The notes beneath the pieces are model-generated. The model searched no databases and was not told where the DNA came from. It saw only the letters and a program-made list of their open reading frames with translations. A stretch of DNA of 64,000 nt. Source: Deltaproteobacteria bacterium UBA2409. GTDB lineage: Bacteria; Bdellovibrionota_C; UBA2361; DDRT01. Position 1 is the first letter of the stretch; each line of letters begins with the position of its first letter. A program made the translations under genes and the position numbers. The DNA is taken from assembly GCA_002343185.1 (NCBI GenBank), contig DDRT01000013.1:76694-140693 (forward strand), in the 5' to 3' direction. Positions 58,840-64,000 of the stretch are shown here, one piece after another.

Positions 58840-59502
58840 ATGGGTTACGTAGATTTTTTAAGTTCTATTCACAAGAGAACAACTCGTGATTACTTGGGTC
58901 GAGTTAACGAAGGTTCTAAAGCTGAATATGCTCGTCTGGCAAAACAGTTCGGAAAGGATTACTGGGATGGAAGCAGAAGCACTGGATATGGTGGGTATCA
59001 CTATGATGGAAGATGGGAGGCGGTAGCAGATCAGTTCATAGATTATTATAAGTTGAAACCAGGGGATAAAGTTTTAGATGTAGGTTGTGGAAAAGGATTC
59101 CTTGTATTTGAGCTTTTCAAGAAAGGCTTAGATGTATATGGCCTCGATATCTCAGAGTATGCAATTCAAAACGCTAAAGAAGAAGTCCGGAGTCGGCTTA
59201 AAGTTGGGGTCGCCGATACCCTACCCTACGAAGATCAAAAATTCGATTTAGTTTACTCTATTAATACTCTCCATAATCTTTATTGTTACAATCTTAAAAG
59301 TGCTCTTAAGGAGATTCAACGAGTTGGGAACAAACATCGATATATTTGTGTTGAATCCTACAGAAATGAAGAGGAGAAGGTTAACCTTTTATATTGGCAG
59401 CTAACTTGTGAAATGTTCTGTACCCCAGAAGAATGGGAATGGTGGTTTAGCGAGGCAGGTTATACTGGGGACTACTCATTCATATTTTTTGAGGATACCT
59501 AG
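58840..59502 (+). CDS. Class I SAM-dependent methyltransferase
   Basis: Motif I VLDVGCGKGFLVFEL is near 73-87, followed by the acidic VYGLDIS near 94-100. FDLVYSINTLHNLYCY near 130-145 is the post-motif region that in such enzymes contacts the substrate. The N-terminal GSKAEYARLAKQFGKDYWDGSRSTGYGGY resembles sugar-phosphate or polyketide-sugar methyltransferases. At 220 residues it is full length. The ATG at 58840, 1 nt beyond the previous stop, fits; an in-frame ATG 6 codons earlier would overlap. It likely O- or N-methylates a sugar in this pathway. Confidence 0.82.
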   Translation: MGYVDFLSSIHKRTTRDYLGRVNEGSKAEYARLAKQFGKDYWDGSRSTGYGGYHYDGRWEAVADQFIDYYKLKPGDKVLDVGCGKGFLVFELFKKGLDVYGLDISEYAIQNAKEEVRSRLKVGVADTLPYEDQKFDLVYSINTLHNLYCYNLKSALKEIQRVGNKHRYICVESYRNEEEKVNLLYWQLTCEMFCTPEEWEWWFSEAGYTGDYSFIFFEDT

Positions 59503-59642
59503 CGATAACAAGTTTTGCCTTCGGCTAAACTCTCTATCGCTTCGGGTATATGATTTTTCCTGCTCGTTTTCTGGCGAAAACGACGCTCATCCCCAAACAC
59601 TTGAAGTTTTGGAGAGGGCAAAACTCCTTGTGTTCGGGGATG
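59501..59642. repeat. Three successive hairpins in the glycan operon gap
   Basis: The 176-bp gap between two genes of the operon holds three stem-loops. The first, at 59501-59541, has arms AGCGATA/TATCGCT and an inner GTTTTGCC/GGCTAAAC stem, and includes the last bases of the upstream stop codon. The second, at 59564-59583, is a perfect 8-bp stem (TCGTTTTC/GAAAACGA). The third, at 59588-59642, has 13-bp arms (CATCCCCAAACAC, one mismatch) with an inner stem. It may process, attenuate or terminate the transcript. Confidence 0.7.
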
Positions 59643-59678
59643 GATGACTTGGCACAGTTTGTGTAACATACCTGATTA

Positions 59679-61199
59679 ATGAGCAAAATTGTACCTCTTA
59701 CTGAGGTTTCAGCTCTGTCTGAACGCTTAAAAGCAGAGGGTAGGCGTATTTCCCATTGTCATGGAGTTTTTGACCTACTCCATATTGGCCATTTTAAGCA
59801 TTTAAAATCTGCCAAAGAATTTGGCGATGTTTTGATCGTTAGCATAACCGCAGATAAATTCGTTAAAAAAGGACCGGGAAGGCCAGTTTTTAATGAGAGC
59901 CTCAGGGCAGAGGCTTTGGCATCATTAGAATCTGTTGACTATGTAGTAATAGTTGAAGACATTAGTGCAATTCCCGCAATTGAGTCTATTAAACCCTCAT
60001 ATTTTGTAAAAGGCCCCGATTATTCAGATAGAGGAACCGTCCGGGGAGGAAATTTAGATAAAGAACTGAATTCAGTGAAAAGTGTAGGTGGTGAGATTAA
60101 GTTCACCGATGATATCACTTTTAGTTCCAGTGAGTTGATTAATAGACATTTTCAAACTCAACCCGAAAGCACAGCACTTTACCTTCGTGATATTTCAAAG
60201 CGATATTCCATAGAAAACATTTTACAGTATCTTGAAAAAGTAAGAGATTTAAAGGTGCTTGTATTTGGTGACACCATTATCGATGAATACCACTACACTA
60301 AACCCATGGGACGATCTTCTAAGGAGAGTTTAGTTGCGCACAAATATTTGGATAAAGAGCGTTTTGCTGGAGGAGTCTTAGCCACTGCTAATCATGTGGC
60401 TCAAATATCGAATTATGTGAAGCTCGTTACGTTGATAGGTGATGAGGTTACGAACGAAGATTTTTTAGCTCAAACTCTAAACTCCTCCATTTTTACCAAG
60501 TTGTTTATTAGAAAGCGATGCAACACAACGATTAAACGGCGATATGTAGTGCAAGGCGAAGGTAAAAAAGTATTTGAGGTATGCTTTTTAGATGATAAAC
60601 CTCTTGATCCTCCGGAGGAGACCCCTGTCTTGGCATATTTGGACGAGATCATCGATGGATTTGATGTAGTCGTTGTTAATGATTTCGGTCATGGACTAAT
60701 AACACCAGCTATAAGAGACTTCTTATCACGCAGAGCAAAAAGACTTTGCCTTAACGTTCAAGCAAACAGTGCAAATTATGGGTTCAATCTAATTAATAAT
60801 TATTCAAGAGCTGATTTTGTTTGTATAGATGAAGCAGAGATGAGACTTGCTACAAGAGAAAAGTTTGCAGAGCCAAAGTCTTTAGTTGAGCGGCTTCACA
60901 AGGAGATGAACGCGGATAAAATGATGGTGACTCTGGGGTCACTAGGGTGTCTCTGCCTTGATAGTTCTGGAACTATGGTCGAAGCCCCAGCTCTTGCGAC
61001 ATCAGGAGTGGATAAAATTGGAGCAGGAGATGCTTTTTTTGCTTATACAAGCCCATGTTTTGTAGCTGGAATGCCTTCGGAACTTTTAGCCCTTCTAGGT
61101 AATGCTGTTGGAGCGCTAAAGTTCCAAATAGTTGGTAACAGAAGCCCAGTATCATTAAGAGATTGTGAGAAGTTTTTAACAAGATTGCTTAAGCATTAG
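59679..61199 (+). CDS. Bifunctional cytidylyltransferase-PfkB kinase (HldE-like, domains swapped)
   Basis: Two HldE domains are fused in the opposite order. Residues 20-150 are a nucleotidyltransferase with GVFDLLHIGHFKHL near 29-42, the HIGH motif, and FTDDITFSSSELI near 145. Residues 190-506 are a PfkB/ribokinase domain with VFGDTIIDEY near 192-201, GGVLATANHVA near 232 and the catalytic DKIGAGDAFFAYTSP near 452-466. In E. coli HldE the kinase comes first. The pair would phosphorylate a sugar-7-phosphate at C1 and attach a nucleotide. With the GmhA-like gene and the epimerase it forms a heptose-type pathway. Substrate and nucleotide are inferred. Confidence 0.85.
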   Translation: MSKIVPLTEVSALSERLKAEGRRISHCHGVFDLLHIGHFKHLKSAKEFGDVLIVSITADKFVKKGPGRPVFNESLRAEALASLESVDYVVIVEDISAIPAIESIKPSYFVKGPDYSDRGTVRGGNLDKELNSVKSVGGEIKFTDDITFSSSELINRHFQTQPESTALYLRDISKRYSIENILQYLEKVRDLKVLVFGDTIIDEYHYTKPMGRSSKESLVAHKYLDKERFAGGVLATANHVAQISNYVKLVTLIGDEVTNEDFLAQTLNSSIFTKLFIRKRCNTTIKRRYVVQGEGKKVFEVCFLDDKPLDPPEETPVLAYLDEIIDGFDVVVVNDFGHGLITPAIRDFLSRRAKRLCLNVQANSANYGFNLINNYSRADFVCIDEAEMRLATREKFAEPKSLVERLHKEMNADKMMVTLGSLGCLCLDSSGTMVEAPALATSGVDKIGAGDAFFAYTSPCFVAGMPSELLALLGNAVGALKFQIVGNRSPVSLRDCEKFLTRLLKH

Positions 61200-61205
61200 G
61201 GTTTT

Positions 61206-62171
61206 ATGAAAAGGATACTTGTAACAGGTGGGGGTGGATATGTAGGGTCACTTCTAGTGCCTGCTTTATTAAAAGAAGGATACACAGTTAGAGTTCTTGA
61301 TACATTTTGGTTTGGTCAAGAAGTTATCCCTGGAGGCACAGACATCGTAGTTGGAGATCTACGAGATCCTGAAACTGTATCGGAATCGCTCAAGGATTGC
61401 GACGCTGTTATTCATCTTGCTTGTATTTCAAATGATCCAAGCTTTGAGTTAAATCCTGAGCTTGGGAAATCGATTAACTATGATTGTTTCCCTCATCTTG
61501 TGAGAGCCTCAGTTGAAAACGGGGTAGAAAGATTTATTTATGCGTCATCTTCAAGTGTATATGGTGTAAAAAGCGAGCCTAATGTCACAGAAGATCTTTC
61601 TTTGGAACCTCTTACAGATTACTCAAAATACAAGGCTCTTTGCGAAGATTATTTAAAGCAATCAGACACAAAAGATATGGAATGGGTTACAATTAGACCG
61701 GCTACAGTTTGCGGCTATGCCCCAAGACTAAGACTTGATCTCACAGTTAATATTCTGACTGCTCATGCCTATTTCAATAAAGCGATGACTGTGTTTGGCG
61801 GCGGTCAGTTGCGCCCGAATATCAACATTAAGGATATGGTTTCAGCATACTTACTTTTATTAAAGGCTCCGAAGGAATTAATACATAGGGATGTATTTAA
61901 TGTAGGTTACGAAAACCACTCTGTTTTAAGTATAGCAGAGATGATTCGCGATATTGTGGGCAACGATGTTTCTTTAACTTCAACAGAGTCATCTGATAAC
62001 CGGAGTTACCACATATCATCTAAAAAAATTAAAGATAGACTTGGATTTGAACCTGAATTTACTATTGCTGATGCTGTAACAGACTTAGTTTCAGCCTTCA
62101 AGGATGGCAAAGTTTCTAATCCTAAAGATCCAAAGTATACAAATATAAAACGACTTCAGGAGATTTTGTGA
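61206..62171 (+). CDS. SDR nucleotide-sugar epimerase
   Basis: GGGGYVGSLLV at 8-18 is the NAD loop, YASSSSVYG near 113-121 contains the catalytic Ser region, and YSKYKALCEDY near 138-148 is the YxxxK motif. The FGGGQLRPNINIKDMV stretch near 198-213 and DPKYTNIKRLQ tail match the SDR at 9081-10040, so they are paralogues. Placed between the HldE-like and GmhA-like genes, it is the likely epimerase or dehydratase for an NDP-heptose, analogous to HldD in position but not in the substrate detail. AGGG lies 4 nt before the start. Confidence 0.85.
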   Translation: MKRILVTGGGGYVGSLLVPALLKEGYTVRVLDTFWFGQEVIPGGTDIVVGDLRDPETVSESLKDCDAVIHLACISNDPSFELNPELGKSINYDCFPHLVRASVENGVERFIYASSSSVYGVKSEPNVTEDLSLEPLTDYSKYKALCEDYLKQSDTKDMEWVTIRPATVCGYAPRLRLDLTVNILTAHAYFNKAMTVFGGGQLRPNINIKDMVSAYLLLLKAPKELIHRDVFNVGYENHSVLSIAEMIRDIVGNDVSLTSTESSDNRSYHISSKKIKDRLGFEPEFTIADAVTDLVSAFKDGKVSNPKDPKYTNIKRLQEIL

Positions 62172-62722
62172 TAAAGGATTTCTTCAATCACTACCGTGAT
62201 GGCTTCATCAAAGTTTTAGTTGAGATCGATCCTGGTCAGGTAGAAAAACTTTTTGATGCTCTAAAAGAAACTTATGATGCAAATGGTAAAGTAATAATTT
62301 TCGGGAACGGGGGCAGCGCTGCCAATGCATCGCACTTAGCAAATGACCTGAATAAAACTCCTCTCAATTCATTAGGAGTTCGAGCTTTGAGCTTAACTGA
62401 CAACGTACCTTGGATCACTGCAATTGGAAATGACTTTGGATATGAATTTATATTTGTGAATCAGCTTGAGCGTTTGCTTGAGATTAATGATCTTGTAATT
62501 GCTATTTCTTCGAGTGGCAATTCAGAAAATGTGATCAAGGCTGTAGAATACGCTAATTCAAAAGGCAATAAAACAATAGGTATTTTAGGGTTTGGTGGTG
62601 GCAAGCTAAAAGATAAGGTTAATCTACCCGTTCTAATTCCTACTCTCAAAGGCGAGTACGGTTTTATGGAAGATGGAACTACTTTTATTTCACATGCAAT
62701 TGCGAGTTACTTAAATCGATGA
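62168..62722 (+). CDS. GmhA-like SIS-domain phosphosugar isomerase
   Basis: GmhA converts sedoheptulose-7-phosphate to D-glycero-D-manno-heptose-7-phosphate. The SIS domain is complete: VIIFGNGGSAANASHLANDL near 42-61, AISSSGNSENVIKAVEYAN near 115-133, and TIGILGFGGGKLKD near 138-151. In GmhA enzymes the segment after GNGGSA usually reads (D/A)SQHIAAE; here it is NASHLAND, so the metal and catalytic residues are shifted. The substrate may be another ketose phosphate. GTG start overlaps the previous stop (GTGA), and its stop overlaps the next gene (ATGA). Confidence 0.82.
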   Translation: MIKDFFNHYRDGFIKVLVEIDPGQVEKLFDALKETYDANGKVIIFGNGGSAANASHLANDLNKTPLNSLGVRALSLTDNVPWITAIGNDFGYEFIFVNQLERLLEINDLVIAISSSGNSENVIKAVEYANSKGNKTIGILGFGGGKLKDKVNLPVLIPTLKGEYGFMEDGTTFISHAIASYLNR

Positions 62723-63690
62723 AGTGTGCTGTAACTGGTGGTGCTGGATTTATTGGAAGTCACCTGACTGATCTCTTGATTTCAAAGGGTCATGAGGTCT
62801 TGGTTATAGATAATCTTAAATGCGGCAACTTGCGAAATCTTGAGCATCAAAAGAAAAAAATCGAATTTCTTGAGCTGGATATTAATAATCTAACAAAGGA
62901 ACACATTTCCGGAGTAGATTGGGTTTTTCATTTAGCTGGCTTAGCTGATATAGTTCCTTCTATTGAAAATCCAATTGCATATCATCATGCAAATGTATCT
63001 GGAACCCTAGCAGTACTTGAAGCGTCCAGAGATGTTAAAAAATTCATTTATTCAGCTTCATCTAGCTGTTATGGGATTCCTGACATCTACCCTACCCCAG
63101 AATCAGCTGAGATTAGGCCGATGTATCCATATGCATTAACTAAGTATCTTGGTGAACAGTACGTTATGCATTGGGGAAAGACTTACGGTATCCCGGTAGT
63201 TTCGCTAAGATTTTTTAATGTATTTGGCCCACGTTCTCGCACCTCTGGCACTTATGGTGCTGTTTTTGGGGTTTTTTTAGCGCAAAAAATTCATGGTAGG
63301 CCATTTACAGTTGTAGGTGATGGTACACAAACAAGAGACTTTACATTTGTTTCTGATGTAGCTTCTGCCTGTTTAAGAGCATCTGAATCTAATGTGAGCA
63401 ATGAGATTTTTAATGTTGGTAGTGGAGCTTCGGTAAGTGTTAATAGACTTGTTGAGCTTTTAGGTGGTGATAAGGTTTTTATTCCAAAAAGACCCGGCGA
63501 GCCAGATATAACTTTTGCTGACATTTCTAAAATTAAATCTTCACTTGGTTGGAATCCAGTTGTGAGCTTTGAAGATGGAGTCAGGGAGCTTTTGAATAGT
63601 ATTGATTACTGGAAAGATGCACCTCTTTGGGATCCAAAATCTATAGCCGATGCTACTAAATCCTGGCACAAATACTTGAAAAGTTCATAG
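62719..63690 (+). CDS. SDR nucleotide-sugar 4-epimerase (GalE/WbpP-like)
   Basis: GGAGFIGSHLTDLL at 7-20 is the nucleotide-binding loop. HLAGLADIVPSIENP near 75-89 and SASSSCYGIPD near 115-125 are typical of UDP-sugar 4-epimerases, YALTKYLGEQY near 142-152 is the YxxxK motif, and RFFNVFGPRS near 168-177 lies beside the sugar pocket. Length 323 fits. It could interconvert C4 epimers of a UDP-hexose or HexNAc or a related NDP-heptose. It is the last gene of the coupled run; the convergent partial gene lies beyond. Confidence 0.86.
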   Translation: MKCAVTGGAGFIGSHLTDLLISKGHEVLVIDNLKCGNLRNLEHQKKKIEFLELDINNLTKEHISGVDWVFHLAGLADIVPSIENPIAYHHANVSGTLAVLEASRDVKKFIYSASSSCYGIPDIYPTPESAEIRPMYPYALTKYLGEQYVMHWGKTYGIPVVSLRFFNVFGPRSRTSGTYGAVFGVFLAQKIHGRPFTVVGDGTQTRDFTFVSDVASACLRASESNVSNEIFNVGSGASVSVNRLVELLGGDKVFIPKRPGEPDITFADISKIKSSLGWNPVVSFEDGVRELLNSIDYWKDAPLWDPKSIADATKSWHKYLKSS

Positions 63691-63746
63691 GAGTTATCTT
63701 ATACAAAATTGATGATTGACTGAAGATTCTTGGAAGCTCTATCTTT

Positions 63747-63998
63747 TTACAGACCTTTTCCTGCGGCCTCAAACTGATTCGAAATCAATCCCATTTTAAT
63801 TCCAAATTTGCGCAATTTTTCGTATTCAACTCTATCCTGAACTGAGTTTAAGTGATTAATAAATAAAGTTTTAGGGTCTCTAGCTGTATATCTAAACCCT
63901 GGTAATCCACCACTACATATTGCAAAGTAGATATCTTTAATACTCTGTGGAATTGGGAGAATAGATATCTGTTGCTTAATGTTATTTAGTGGCTCTTT
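63747..63998 (-). CDS. 3' end of a gene cut by the window edge
   Basis: An open frame of 84 codons runs from the window's end to a TAA at 63747-63749 on the minus strand. The translation ends FGIKMGLISNQFEAAGKGL and contains IYFAICSGGLPGFRYT and a KTLFINHLNSV stretch. The amino-acid composition is that of a normal globular protein, and no start is present within the window, so the gene continues to the right. I do not recognise the family. Confidence 0.6.
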   Translation of the reverse strand, partial: KEPLNNIKQQISILPIPQSIKDIYFAICSGGLPGFRYTARDPKTLFINHLNSVQDRVEYEKLRKFGIKMGLISNQFEAAGKGL

Positions 63999-64000
63999 TA

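Overview
The window is AT-rich, gene-dense bacterial DNA. It encodes Gram-negative envelope functions: an RND efflux pump with its periplasmic adaptor, Tad/Flp pilus assembly, a lipoprotein, and nucleotide-sugar and surface-glycan synthesis. The gene mix and the short secreted proteins with Cys/Asp-rich calcium-type repeats suggest an uncultured lineage of deltaproteobacterial grade (Bdellovibrionota- or Myxococcota-like). There is no rRNA or other phylogenetic marker, so that placement is a guess. No tRNA, rRNA, CRISPR array, transposase or phage module was found.

Layout. 0-6.6 kb: secreted and orphan proteins, including an unusual ATP-grasp/helical-repeat fusion and a glycine-rich surface protein. 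6.7-10 kb: a nucleotide-sugar block (RmlD-like reductase, RmlC-like cupin, WecB-like 2-epimerase, SDR epimerase). 10.1-10.8 kb: two truncated four-helix-bundle (S23-type) gene pieces head to head inside direct repeats. 10.8-14.8 kb: RND pump. 14.9-18.5 kb: a membrane protein plus a VirD4/IcmO-like ATPase, facing a seven-gene Tad locus (18.6-25.3 kb, tadA-tadB-tadC-tadZ-cpaB-tadE-tadG) that has no pilin, secretin or prepilin peptidase here. 25.5-29.5 kb: an SDR epimerase, a GC-rich island with one orphan gene, then folA-thyA. 29.7-35.1 kb: a ferric-reductase-like flavocytochrome with a cytochrome b5 partner, then an operon of a PP2C-like pseudophosphatase, aconitase, a NUDIX hydrolase and a secreted protein. 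35.1-37.5 kb: small orphan genes among tandem and palindromic repeats. 37.5-43.5 kb: Old Yellow Enzyme, RlmI, an unknown gene, VapBC and a VWA protein. 43.6-50.6 kb: TrmB-like regulator, class IV aminotransferase, FAD protein, APH-type kinase, HAD phosphatase, split transketolase, MDR dehydrogenase. 50.8-63.7 kb: a glycan-modification region with carbamoyltransferase, SGNH-like protein, methyltransferases, GT-B-like protein, class III aminotransferase, formyltransferase, cupin, SDRs, a domain-swapped HldE-like fusion and a GmhA-like isomerase. A further gene is cut by the right edge.

How it fits together. From 53.8 to 63.7 kb nearly every start overlaps or touches the previous stop (TAATG, ATGA, GTGA, TTGA), so the genes are probably translationally coupled. 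Transketolase could supply sedoheptulose-7-phosphate to the GmhA-like isomerase and the kinase/nucleotidyltransferase fusion, giving an NDP-heptose-like sugar. The amino, formyl, methyl and carbamoyl enzymes would then decorate it. This pathway is inferred from families and order, not demonstrated.

Two features stand out beyond the gene list. First, many genes have a good -10 box only 5-8 nt before the start codon and no clear ribosome binding site, which predicts leaderless mRNAs. In two places (38.63 and 47.96 kb) one symmetric -10 appears to drive leaderless genes in both directions. Second, a family of palindromic repeats with a nested 28-bp element is scattered through the intergenic spaces.
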